From Scleroderma bovista (lineage: Eukaryota; Basidiomycota; Agaricomycetes; Boletales; Sclerodermataceae), in assembly GCA_037178675.1 (NCBI GenBank), contig JAYMGJ010000252.1, forward strand, positions 1 through 64,000: 64,000 nt of DNA. The letters are read 5' to 3'. The position numbers and the translations under genes were made by a program. Of the stretch, positions 33,058-43,820 are shown piece after piece. Positions within the stretch are counted from its first letter, which is position 1, and each line of letters starts with the position of its first letter. The notes beneath the pieces were generated by a model that searched no databases, was not told where the DNA came from, and was given only the letters and a program-made list of their open reading frames with translations.

Positions 33058-34590
33058 GGCCTGACCCACCTCTGCACTTCTTCATCGCACGGCCTGTCCC
33101 ACCTGTGCATGTCATCAAGTCCCGGCCCGTCCCATCCCTACGTTGTTCTAAAATTCAGCAGTTTGGCCGGCCTGTCCCACCTCTGCATGTCTCTGCATCG
33201 CGGCCTGACCCCCTGCTACTGTGGTCAACCATATGCCAATTACACCGGCCTGTCCCATCAGTGCAGTTATGTATATTACGGCCTAACCCACCTTTACATC
33301 TTTCGACCATCCAACATTTCTGTCGGCCTGACACAGTTCTATGTTGTTCCGCCATGCAACACTGGCGCCGGCCTGTCCCACCTTTGCATTTCTGCAAATG
33401 GCGGCCGGACCCTGCCTTACGTCGCTTGACCACGCAACCCATCCGCCGGCCTGACCAATCCCTACGTTGTTCGACCATACAACCCTTTTGCCGGCCTGAC
33501 AGTACTTGTGCCGGCCGCTGCTATCCTTTCAGTTCTTCACATCACGGCCCAACCTACATTTCCATTGTTCGATCATACAACATTTCGCCGGCCTGACCCA
33601 GCCTTACATTGGTCCACTATACAATGCTGGCACCGGCCTGTCCCGCATTTCTGCATATGCCGGCCTGATCCAGCCTTACGTTATTTGACCATGAAACCCA
33701 TCCGCCGGCCTGACCAATCCCTACGTTGTTCAACCATACAACACTTCCTCCGGCCTGACCCACATGTACATTTTTCGACCAAACAAGACTTGTGCCGGCC
33801 TGACCCATCCTTGCAGTTCTTCACAATACGGCCTAACCCATCTTTACGTTTTCCTACCAGACAACATTTCTGCCGGCCTGACCAACCTCTGCATGTCTCT
33901 GCATCGCGGCCTGACCCACCACCACTGCGGTCAACCATATGCCAACTACACCGGCCTGTCCCATCGTTGCAGTTCTTCACAATACGGCCCAACCCATCTT
34001 TACGTTTTCCTACCATACAACATTTCTGCCGGCCTGACCCCGCTGTACGTTGTTTGACTATACAGCCCTCGCACCGGCCGGTCCCATGTGTACATTTCTG
34101 CATATGACGGCCTGATCTTGCCTTACATTGTTTGATCATTCAACACATGCGCCGGCCTGACCAATCCCTACATTTCTCTTGTGCCGGCTTGACCTACTTC
34201 TGCATTTCTTCATAGTTCGGCCTGACTGCCCTCTACATTGCTCAATCGTTCAACACTTGCGGCGGCCGGTCCCCTTCGTGCAGTTGTCCACAGCGCGGCC
34301 TTACCCAGCTTTACATTGTTTGACTATACAACCTCACACCGGCCTGTCCCATCTATACATGTCCAACCACCCCGGCCTGACCCATGCTTATGGCACTCCG
34401 CCATACAATACCTGCGTCGGCCTGTTCCAGCTTTGCCTTCCTGCAACCCGCGGCCTGACCCATGCCTACATTGTCTTCCCCTATAACCGTTGCCCCGGCC
34501 TGTCTGAGATGTGCATTGTTACACATCCCGGCCCAACCCTACCTTACCATTATCGGTTGTCCCAGTTGTGCGGATGTCGGCCGGCGTCGG
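33058..34590. repeat. Phased GGCC array 3 (spacing 33/45 bp)
   Basis: About forty GGCC sites with strikingly quantised steps: from 33058: 33, 33, 45, 33, 45, 33, 45, 45, 33, 45, 45; later 45, 45, 45, 33, 45, 33, 45, 33, 45, 45, 33, 45; and near the end 33, 45, 33, 44, 33, 45, 33, 45, 33. A typical 45-base step contains GGCCTGACCCACC, TTTACATTGTTCGACCATA, CAACA and CTTGCGCC. A typical 33-base step has GGCCTGTCCCACCTTTGCA and TTTCTGCA. The array runs directly up to the WD40 gene, where a NACHT-encoding part would be expected. Confidence 0.9.
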
Positions 34591-34659
34591 CTAGACCCAC
34601 CTTTGCAGGCATTTGTACACGTCCGATGACCCACTTTTGCGGGGGTTTGTGACTGAACT

Positions 34660-37600
34660 ATGTGCCGTGCATTACATGCATCATTCTACGATTTCTTGGC
34701 CGACCCTGCGCGGAGCATGGAGTTTGCCATCAAAATGGAAGACATTCATTGTCAGCTTACATGGGCTTGTGTTCGAGTCATGAAAACTGGGCTGTGTTTC
34801 AATATCTGTCGATTGGAAACCTCGTACCTACCAAATTCCAAGGTCACTGACCTGGACTGGCGAGTCCATAAATATATCCCTGCCCACATGTCTTATGCCT
34901 GTCGACTCTGGGCTGTTCATGTTCAGGAGGTACAGTTTGGGAGGAACTTGGCACGAGAAATGGAGTTGCTGTTGAAGGACAAATTGCTCTTCTGGATTGA
35001 AGCACTCAGCCTATTGAAGGTGCTCAATGTTGTGCCTTCACACCTGGTAACTATAGCTTCATGGCTGGAGGTATGTTTATTATGAATCTGATCCCAACCA
35101 ACACTGCTAATGAGATTATTTAGAAGGGTGATACCTTTAAACAGGTGTCAGCAATAGCAAGAGATGCCATCAAGTTTGTCCGTGCATTTAGTGGTGCCAT
35201 CATGGAAAGCACTCCACACCTGTATATCTCAGCTCTGCCATTCTCTCCAGTAAAATCCATCATTTATACAGAGTTCTCACCCAAGTACTCAAATTTGGCC
35301 CAAATTGTTGATGGAGGAGAGCTACACTGGCCAAACCTTCAGCTGGCAATTAGAGGACATCCCTACACCTCTGTTGCATTCTCACCAGGTGGAAAGAGGA
35401 TTGCATCAGGTTCATTTGCCAACACCATATGTTTGTGGGATGCTGAGACTGGACTGCAGCTGGGTAGCCCTCTCAAAGGGCACACTAACTGGGTAACCTC
35501 AGTGGCATTCTCACCAGATGGAAAGAGGATTGCATCAGGTTCACATGACAAGACCATATGTTTGTGGGATGCTGAGACTGGACTGCAGCTGGGTAGCCCT
35601 CTCACAGGGCACACTGACAGGGTAACCTCAGTGGCATTCTCACCAGATGGAAAGAGGATTGCATCAGGTTCAGATGACAGCACCATATGTTTGTGGGATG
35701 CTGAGACTGGACTGCAGCTGGGTAGCCCTCTCACAGGGCACACTCACCATGTAACCTCAGTGGCATTCTCACCAGATGGAAAGAGGATTGCATCAGGTTC
35801 CTGGGATCATACCATATGTTTGTGGGATGCTGAGACTGGACTGCAGCTGGGTAGCCCTCTCACAAGGCACACTCAGAATGTAACCTCAGTGGCATTCTCA
35901 CCAGATGGAAAGAGGATTGCATCAGGTTCATATGACAACACCATATGTTTGTGGGATGCTGAGACTGGACTGCAGCTGGATAGCCCTCTCACAGGGCACA
36001 CTGACTGGTTAACCTCAGTGGCATTCTCACCAGATGGAAAGAGGATTGCATCAGGTTCATGGGACAAGACCATATGTTTGTGGGATGCTGAGACTGGACT
36101 GCAGCTGGGTAGCCCTCTCACAGGGCAAACTAACTGGGTAACCTCAGTGGCATTCTCACCAGATGGAAAGAGGATTGCATCAGGTTCATATGACAAGACC
36201 ATATGTTTGTGAGATGCTGAGACTGGACTGCAGCTGGGTAGCCATCTCACAGGGCACACTGAGCAAGTAACCTCAGTGGCATTCTCACCAGATGGAAAGA
36301 GGATTGCATCAGGTTCACATGACAAGACCATATGTTTGTGGGATGCTGAGACTGGACTGCAGCTGGGTAGCCCTCTCACAGGGCACACTAACTTGGTAAC
36401 CTCAGTGGCATTCTCACCAGATGGAAAGAGGATTGCATCAGGTTCAGATGACAAGACCATATGTTTGTGGGATGCTGTGACTGGACTGCAGCTGGGTAGC
36501 CCCCTCACAGGGCACACTCAGCCTGTAACCTCAGTGGCATTCTCACCAGATGGAAAGAGGATTGCATCAGGTTCATATGACCACACCATATGTTTGTGGG
36601 ATGCTGAGACTGGACTGCAGCTGGGTAGCCCTCTCACAGGGCACACTCGCCCTGTAGCCTCAGTGGCATTCTCACCAGATGGAAAGAGGATTGCATCAGG
36701 TTCATATGATCACACCATATGTTTGTGGGATGCTGAGACTGGACTGCAGCTGGGTAGCCCTCTCACAGGGCACACTGACTGGGTAACCTCAGTGGCATTC
36801 TCACCAGATGGAAAGAGGATTGCATCAGGTTCACTTGACAACACCATATGTTTGTGGGATGCTGAGACTGGACTGCAGCTGGGTAGCCCCCTCACAGGGC
36901 ACACTCAGCCTGTAACCTCAGTGGCATTCTCACCAGATGGAAAGAGGATTGCATCAGGTTCATATGATCATACCATATGTTTGTGGGATGCTGAGACTGG
37001 ACTGCAGCTGGGTAGCCCTCTCACAGGGCACACTCAGAATGTAACCTCAGTGGCATTCTCACCAGATGGAAAGAGGATTGTATCAGGTTCATATGACAAC
37101 ACCATATGTTTGTGGGATGCTGAGACTGGACTGCAGCTGGGTAGCCCTCTCATAGGGCACACTGGGGGAGTAACCTCAGTGGCATTCTCACCAGATGGAA
37201 AGAGGATTGCATCAGGTTCATATGACAAGACCATATGTTTGTGGGATGCTGAGACTGGACTGCAGCTGGGTAGCCATCTCACAGGGCACACTGAGCAAGT
37301 AACCTCAGTGGCATTCTCACCAGATGGAAAGAGGATTGCATCAGGTTCAGATGACAGCACCATATGTTTGTGGGATGCTCAGACTCAACTGCAGCCAGGT
37401 AGCCCTCTCACAGGGCACACTAACTTGGTAACCTCAGTGGCATTCTCACCAGATGGGAAGAGAGTTGTGTCTGGCTCAGGTGACAATACTATACATATGT
37501 GGGATTATCCCCCAGATGATTTGGGCAGTCTGTTCTCCTATCACATTCCAACACAGGCCCTTCTCCCACTCTGCTATTCTCCAAATCCATCTCATGCCTT

Positions 37601-37865
37601 GCTGGATTCCAATGTGTATACCCACAAAACTGATTTTAACACACAGCATATTAGGGCTTTAGTGGGGTCACAGGGTAGTGGATGGATTGCTAGCCCAGAA
37701 GGTCACCTGCTTCTATGGGTTCCATCATACATGCCAAGACCATCATTATATTTACCCAGTATGTTATTTGTTTTAGGGAAACATACCAAGCTTGACTTGA
37801 GCAAGATGGTTCATGGTTCCCAATGGGTAAGGTGCAACTATCCACAAGATGTAGTAGGAAAATGA
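34660..37865 (+). pseudogene. NACHT-less WD40 repeat protein of the fungal NLR (NWD) type, one in-frame stop
   Basis: Exon 1 (34660-35070) reads as the helical segment that normally follows NACHT in agaricomycete NLRs (FYDFLADPARS, CQLTWACVRVMKTGLCFNIC, DLDWRVHKYIPAHMSYACRL, KDKLLFWIEALSLLKVLN). After a 53-base intron, exon 2 (35124-37865) has TPHLYISALPFSP and 17 WD40 repeats, then a C-terminal cap (SPEGHLLLWVPSYMPRPSLY, LDLSKMVHGSQWVRC). There is no NTPase domain; the GGCC array lies where it would be. A TGA at 36210-36212 replaces the conserved Trp of repeat 7 (ICLW), after which the same frame continues to 37865. Such genes include HET-type incompatibility and immune receptors. This copy is truncated and interrupted; a short 7-repeat product cannot be excluded. 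Confidence 0.85.
35349..37510 (+). repeat. WD40 coding repeats, 17 near-identical 129-bp units
   Basis: Units of exactly 129 bases (43 codons) are nearly identical at DNA level, e.g. ATATGTTTGTGGGATGCTGA at 35427, 35556 and so on. Variation is concentrated at the residue pair after SGS (FAN, HDK, DDS, WDH, YDN, WDK, YDK, LDN) and the residues after GHT (NW, DR, HH, QN, DW, EQ, QP, RP, GG). The last unit is divergent (SGDNTIHMW). Confidence 0.95.
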
Positions 37866-38402
37866 CTGTTGTAGTTACTAGGAGTGCCTTCACTTCCATT
37901 TTCATGTTCCTTCCATTGTAATAATGTCTACAAAATTTATGCCCATGTTGAATTGTTTTTGTCCTTAAATTTGGTGTGAATGTAGGGACAAGTGCAGGTT
38001 GGGACCAGTATGTACTCACAAAGTGCCAGCTGCATCAGCACAAAACATGCTTGGTACTTGATGTGGCATGTCAACAAGTATGGGATTCTGAGACATCATA
38101 AATACCTAATGAATATGGTTTCATGCCAAGCTAATGCTTCTTTAACTACATCAATTGTGACAACAGACAGTACACTGTCAAAGCACCCTAATCACCAATC
38201 TAAATATAAGTCATCAGTCAATCATTCAGCCACTGATTGTTGGTGAGAGAGAGAGAAAGAAGGCACACCTTCAGATGAGCCTGCATGTCAAAGAATAAGT
38301 TCTCCAGGTTGACATTCCTATGTGCGACGTGTTGACTGTGCAAATACGACACTCCCATCAATATTTACTTGAAACAGCACTCAACTTCGCTAGGTGACAT
38401 GT
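37866..38402. other. Spacer downstream of the WD40 gene; no gene seen
   Basis: AT-rich, presumably the 3' flank of the WD40 gene. A GAGAGAGAGAAAGAAGG tract lies at ~38246. Confidence 0.35.
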
Positions 38403-38667
38403 GAGCCCATGCACCTGGGTAGGCCGTGTTATACAGTCAGCAGATGATGACAATCGGCCATGCTACACAGGCTGGCAGAAGTGAGGCTTATGACTAGAGC
38501 TTTTCCATATCACAGGGGTCAGCCCCCGACAGCATTGTCACCAAGTGACAACGGTGGGCCCATGGCTCTGTTGTCATCATGGGGTAGGGTGAAAGTCTTA
38601 AGCCAGACAAATTGGTGTCATCGTGAAAATACTCAGGCTGAGAGGAGTAGCATACCAATAGAATCCT

Positions 38668-39056
38668 TGATTAGCTAGTAGCTGGTTCTTGAAGTTGAGT
38701 TGTTTTGTGAAGTAGCGAGTAATGAGAGAACAGTTGAACTGTATTGAACTAAGGAACAACTGGGAATCCTACAGGGTATATATACCTGTGGTACATGGTC
38801 TGTGCGTAGATAAGTATTATTCTCGCCTATTTCACCATATTCCCATATGTAGTAGGTGCAGTTTCCATAAACATAGTTATCTGGAAACGTGCCTGTAACG
38901 TGCATCAGCATGTGATAGTTCCAGCTATCTTGTGGAGCCAGTCATGTGATCTACCAGTAATCCAGTTGACACTACTTTGAATCACATGTAACTGTGATCT
39001 CTTGAAATCTCCAAGATTAGATTAAGATAAGATATAATCATACTTTCTTGTCGACA
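38668..39056 (-). mobile_element. Copia-type solo LTR-like sequence
   Basis: Read on the minus strand it starts TGTCGACAAGAAAGTATGAT and ends AGCTACTAGCTAATCA, i.e. TG...CA, 389 bases, with TATATATACCC inside. It occupies the place where copy 1 has 4262-4530. I find no matching target duplication, so it may mark an LTR recombination or replacement. Confidence 0.5.
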
Positions 39057-39685
39057 ATGTGTCAGCTGCATCAATTTAGTTCTGGTGGTTCCTCGTGCTG
39101 GATCTTGGCCTAACAGTAGTTAGTTAACACTATATCCACGGCAATACATATATATAGAGGACATAGTATCTAGGGCCTGATGGGTATACAGGGAGATCAA
39201 CCTTGCAGCCCATCACACTCAATGGGAAGTCTATTCACAGGCCTGCCCAACTATATAGTTGTTCCCACATTGAGGGCTTGTTTAATCCTCTGGGACACCC
39301 CATTCATGGCTTGTCACTTTAAAATGTACTTGCAAGGTTTGCCTGCATAGCTAGATAACACCTCTGCTAGGGCCTGCCCAATGCTATGGGATATCATGGC
39401 CATTGCCTGTCAGACTGAACCCATATGCTGGGTGCACTGACTATAAATGACACTGTCTCCAGGGCTTGCCCACAGTTATGGGACACCACACCTGTGGCTA
39501 GCACCCCTTAAAGGTACAGTCTCCGCACAGCCCATTGGAATGCAAGGGACAATAGTTCCATGGCCCTTTGGTAAGAAAGGGACTCTGTTGTTACAGCCTG
39601 ATCAAAGCCTGAAACCTATTCCTCTGGCCTGCCAATAGAAACAGCAAACAATATTTAGGGCCTGATGCAAAGCATGGGACACTGG

Positions 39686-39948
39686 TCTTGAAAAAGTGTG
39701 TTGGGGGGGTTGCTACAGTGGACCTAAAGGACAGAAGCTGTGGTAGGAAGTTGGTAACCCTGTAGTAACTACTACAAGTGAGTATGTGTAGAAATGAGTG
39801 TGTAGGACTACTTACCCTCAGTAGATGTTCAAGCTACTGAGGGACTAATAGGAAATACTACTGTGTATGTGCGCTCTGAGGGCTTATGTAAGCGTCACCT
39901 GGTCACGCACCTCAGTACCTAGCAATGCATGCTGGTTAATTTACAACA
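39686..39948 (-). mobile_element. Solo LTR A, 263 bp, with 5-bp target duplication
   Basis: Absent from copy 1, where CACTGGCACTGC is continuous. It is flanked by ACTGG on both sides (39681-39685 and 39949-39953). Read on the minus strand it starts TGTTGTAAATTAACCAGCA and ends CACACTTTTTCAAGA. A longer relative lies at 58390-58699. Confidence 0.85.
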
Positions 39949-40619
39949 ACTGGCACTGCAGCCCTCCTACTCACTCCTATTTGTTGGGCTCTATAATAGA
40001 ATAGAGAACACTATATCCAGGGCCTCCTGCTCTTATAGATGATATGGTGCCTGGGGCTGTTATGTAATCATGGGACACCATCATGGGCTTGACACATTGT
40101 GTGACACCAATTTAGCAGTGTGCCTTGGGAACTCCAGGAGGCGGGGCCTACTCTGCTACTTCTAGCCCCTTGGCCACAAGTCCATGGCTACCCTGCTGCT
40201 TTGGCCACCATGCTGCTAACAGTCCTTTGTCAGCAGTGGCCATCCCTGGTTCTCTGACCACATTGCTGCAGCATACCGTTTGTTTGCTGTGATACCACAG
40301 CTGTCCTTGTCATAGTGGCAGCTACCATTGCCACCTGGTCATGATTGGTTAAGCATCACAGCTGTGAACTTGATGACCAGCATAAGGTATCAAATTGCAG
40401 CACCCATTGTATTGGAAGATGCAGATGACACCTCCACCCAGACATGTGCTATTCCCATTCATGCAAATGTGTTCCCTGTGTGATTTCTGCCTTATTGTTA
40501 ACCTGGCCAGGTGTTGCAGCCGCAGCTCAGATTCTGGCCGGCAACATTATATCACATGTGTCTTTGGCTGATATTTGATTAACCAATTATTGTTGTGATG
40601 AACATATATGTGTATTCAT

Positions 40620-43475
40620 ACAATATTTACCTATGGTGGTGCTCCAAAGACTCCTCCCATTTCTGCTGCAATGCATTTGGTGCACAGGTTAGCATCTCAA
40701 TGTCCTCCATCCTTTTTGCACAATGCTGCATCACCTCCAGAAGTACCATGCATTTGACAAGGCCTCGTCTGAGATATACCCAACAGTGAGTAGAATGGTG
40801 AGCTTTCTATCGGCAACCTTGGCAAAGCTTTAGTATCTAACACAACATGAATAAGGGAGCATACCAGGTCCACTGGAAAGAATGCCTCTGCCCTGATACC
40901 ATGTCCTGCAGTGGCCGCATGCTGTACCCTGCCGTACATGCACTGTGGCCATTAACCCACCACAAGTTTTCCACTTGCAGTGTACTTGGAACCTGGACTT
41001 CGGCAGCCTTGGCATGATAGACATTCAACTGTCACATTGCCGCATACAGTCTTGCCAGCGGTGTCACACACCAAACAGGTTTGGTGCAGTGAACATGGAA
41101 GATAACACCTATATCAAATGATCCTTATGCTAAGGATAAGCACGACGGACCCTCATCATAGCCATCTATCGCACAAGAAGACTATCCTGATGTGAGAGAT
41201 GAATGCCAATGCAGACAGTCATCTATCGCACGAGAACCACCAAGAAGCAGAAGAAACTGAAGGAATAACGTCAATTGTGGTATGAGAAAGGAATGCACAC
41301 GTCTGCAGTCCAACTCCCATACCAGAACAATCAAAGAAGCTGAAGAATTGATGGAGAAATGAAGGAGAAAGAGAAGAAATGGTTTTTAGCGCCCAAATGT
41401 CATTTTTAGGTGCCCAGTGCCGGCATTCCGATATTTTGAATAGCTCCATCATTTCTGAAGCTATCAGGCACGTGACTATACCGTCAGAGAGCCTAGAACG
41501 TGGTCTATCTGCCTGTCAAGTTCCGACGCAAATCCATTCATTTCCCACGGAGATATTTCCCCTGCAATCCAGACATTCACTTCATCGCTCACTATGGAGT
41601 CCGTATTTATTCTGGATCATTTCTCCGCTATTGCTGCAGATCTCCACTATGTCCTGCTCTTAGGACAGCCTCTCCCAGAGTTCCCGTGCACTGCCTGGCA
41701 CATATCTTCCCAGCATGCTCCCTCAGTCCCTCTCGTTCTTGGTCAGCGCGTTCTCCTCATCAGTCCTGCGTCAAGGACGTACTTTGGTCATCTTAGGTCT
41801 ATTGTCAAGCTTGAGAAGTCTTCTCTGGTCGTCTCTGTGTCCCCTGAGCCCTCAGCCTATGGTCCCTTCCTCCCAGATACTTGCCATGTCCATCTTCCTC
41901 TGTCATTCGTCTCGCTTCCCTGGATGCGTCAAATTCAGTACTCTATCCGCTTCCCTACTTTCAGATGACGTCCCCCAGCACCATGACAGTTGTGCCCCCA
42001 CTTTATAGTGCTGTTAGGAAGAAGAACCCTCTCTCGTTCTTTCCCAGAAGAGAGCTCATCAAGAGAGCCCATGGTTGTGCTTCAGCAGCGCTAGAACACA
42101 TGCACTATACCTTAGTGTATGCTGACCCCCCAAAAGACCTCTGGACCCCTGGTACCCTTCTTGTGGCTGTTTTGTCTCGGATCAATCCCCCTGTTTATCT
42201 CAGATCTTCCCCATTGTTGTCTCATCAAATTCTTGATGGTACACAGCCCCCCATCAAACTTCTTAGGCTGTGCATCAATGACTCCTTCTGCTGTGCAGTG
42301 ACTCATCCCTTGCTTACTGATGCTCTCTTGTCATCAGTATTACTCTATCCCCTTTCGCATTTTTGGTATATTACTCAGCTGATGACTCACTCCCTTACCA
42401 ATCAATCTTGTCATGCAGCTTACTCATTCCTTTACTCAGCAGCTTATTCATGCTCCCTATGCTTACTCATTCCTGCTTATCCCTTGCTTACTGATTGCTT
42501 ACAAACCCCTTACAAAGCTCTTACCAATCCCTTACCAATCCTTGACAAATTCTGCTTACTCCCTTCTCTTTTTGTACTTTAATGCTGTGGCCCCCCATGT
42601 ATTTAAACCCCTGGGCTCAGCCCAGTGAAAAAAAAAGACCCAATTGCACGAAATTATCCCTCTCTCAGACTCTCTCAGTTAGTATCCCCTCAGCTCTTTG
42701 AGTCTTGTAGGCTTCAGTGAAGGTCTAAAGGCTCTAATATCTCAAGTTTATTCAATCCATTCAAGTCCAAGTATTTCCCTAGGCTCAAGCAGAGTCTAGC
42801 CAGTCAATCCTTCATCTCTCATTGCTTCTGGACGTTAGGAGCCCCCTTGTCCCCTTGCTGCACCAATCTCTAGGTGTAATATCGCTGTTTCAGCCTCAGT
42901 CAACTCAATCCCTGCTTTGACACTTCCTAGGCTTTAGGAAGAGTCCAGACCCCTATCCCCTTCATCATCTATTGCTCCTGTACCCCAGGAGTATCCTGCA
43001 TCATTGTCTGCATCACCCTGTTGGTGTAGATCCCCTTCCCCCCCTCCTCAGCACATCCTCTCTGGACACCGTGGAGGTAAACCACCACTCGCACATATTC
43101 GTAGTCCTTTGTTGGTGTTGTGTTTGGGTTATTACTCCGACCCAAATCCTCACTTTGACTCACAGCGGCAGATTTTCTAGTACAACCATTCTGTACACCC
43201 TGCTCGCCATCATTGGCAATATCATCTTTGCACCCATAGCCTGGCATGTGGCAAGCACACGTTCTAAATTTGCCTGGGGGCTCATGAGTGTGTTAATCAA
43301 ATGTAATCATTCTCCACTTACCACTTCCATTTGTACGTTTGCATGCCATTCAGCTGTGGCCAGCATCCCCTTGGGCTGTTGTTGAACCGCATGCACCAAC
43401 CATCAAAAGTGGACTCCAATGTATTGCAATACCATGGACAGTTTGCAGGTTTCACACAGTTCAGATGTGGTATGT
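40620..43475 (-). pseudogene. Broken copy of the unknown TET-linked gene
   Basis: Homologous to 5813-6603: its last two exons are at about 41061-40620 and its first part at 43475-43164. The 2.1 kb element at 41062-43162 is inserted into exon 2, and a ~50-base deletion removes codons after the KRMEDIE-encoding part. CpG decay adds further changes. Not functional. Confidence 0.75.
41062..43162. mobile_element. 2.1 kb LTR-like insertion (TG...CA) with target duplication
   Basis: Starts TGTCACACACCAAACAGG and ends TTTGACTCA; CAGCGG occurs on both sides (41056-41061 and 43163-43168), while copy 1 has a single GGCGGCAG there. It contains open stretches (41594-41968, ESVFILDHFSAIAADLHYVL; 41966-42300, PLYSAVRKKNPLSFFPRREL) conserved in the second copy at 43821-45591. 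Near 42598 is CATGTATTTAAACCCCTGGG, a promoter-like TATTTAAA, followed by pyrimidine-rich CTCTCTCAG. It may be a very long solo LTR or a non-autonomous element. Confidence 0.65.
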
Positions 43476-43706
43476 ATTCATGATTGATGGTGTGATGGCT
43501 GATTCACCCTAAGCCTCATAACATTCAGGTAATCAATGTTCTCATGGTCCACATGTCACCTGATGCATAATTACCACATTGTGCAACCGGGCATGTGTTG
43601 TTTTGCACTGGCCAATCACCAATCAGCCTTGTTTAGTGTATCTAGCCAAGAATGGAATATGTTGCATTGCCATTTGCAAACAGATGTCCACAAGTTGCTG
43701 CACATC

Positions 43707-43820
43707 TGTCAAGTCCGAGTCTACTCCAGTAGGAGGTCCGGTCAAGTCCAGATGAAAGCGGACAAAGGAAGAGTGCAGAGGGCTGGATGAGGGATTAGTC
43801 CGGCCGGAGTTGGTGACCGC
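43707..43820. other. Junction between copy 2 segment and the second LTR-like element
   Basis: A 114-base stretch with AGTCCGGCCGGAGTTGGTGAC just before the element start. No gene. Confidence 0.3.

Larger units (their letters stand above)
38403..43706. repeat. Decayed copy 2 of the 4002-6829 segment, split by insertions
   Basis: Collinear with 4002-6829 but interrupted at 38668-39056, 39686-39948 and 41062-43162. It carries remnants of the unknown gene on the minus strand (about 43475-43164 and 41061-40620). CpG sites of copy 1 are mostly TpG or CpA here, e.g. ACGGTCAGCGGACGATGAC against ACAGTCAGCAGATGATGAC. It lacks the 17-bp repeat block and ends just before the position of the TET start codon. 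Confidence 0.85.

Noticed and set aside
33058..34590. Reading the phased arrays as a CRISPR array
   Set aside because: Only a four- to six-base core is conserved, spacing alternates 33/45, and the genome is fungal with spliceosomal introns.
33105..34652. Long plus-strand frames through GGCC array 3 as a repeat protein
   Set aside because: Different frames are open in turn, and the peptide repeats follow from the DNA repeat. No start context or splice pattern supports a gene.
35363..37363. Antisense open frames under the WD40 repeats
   Set aside because: They are repeated shadows of the WD40 coding units (LPSCSPVSASHKHMV type) on the wrong strand. The same applies at 61102-61779.
38668..39056. 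Clean solo LTR with target duplication
   Set aside because: TG...CA ends are present, but the flanks ATCCT and ATGTG do not match, so only an LTR-like sequence is claimed.
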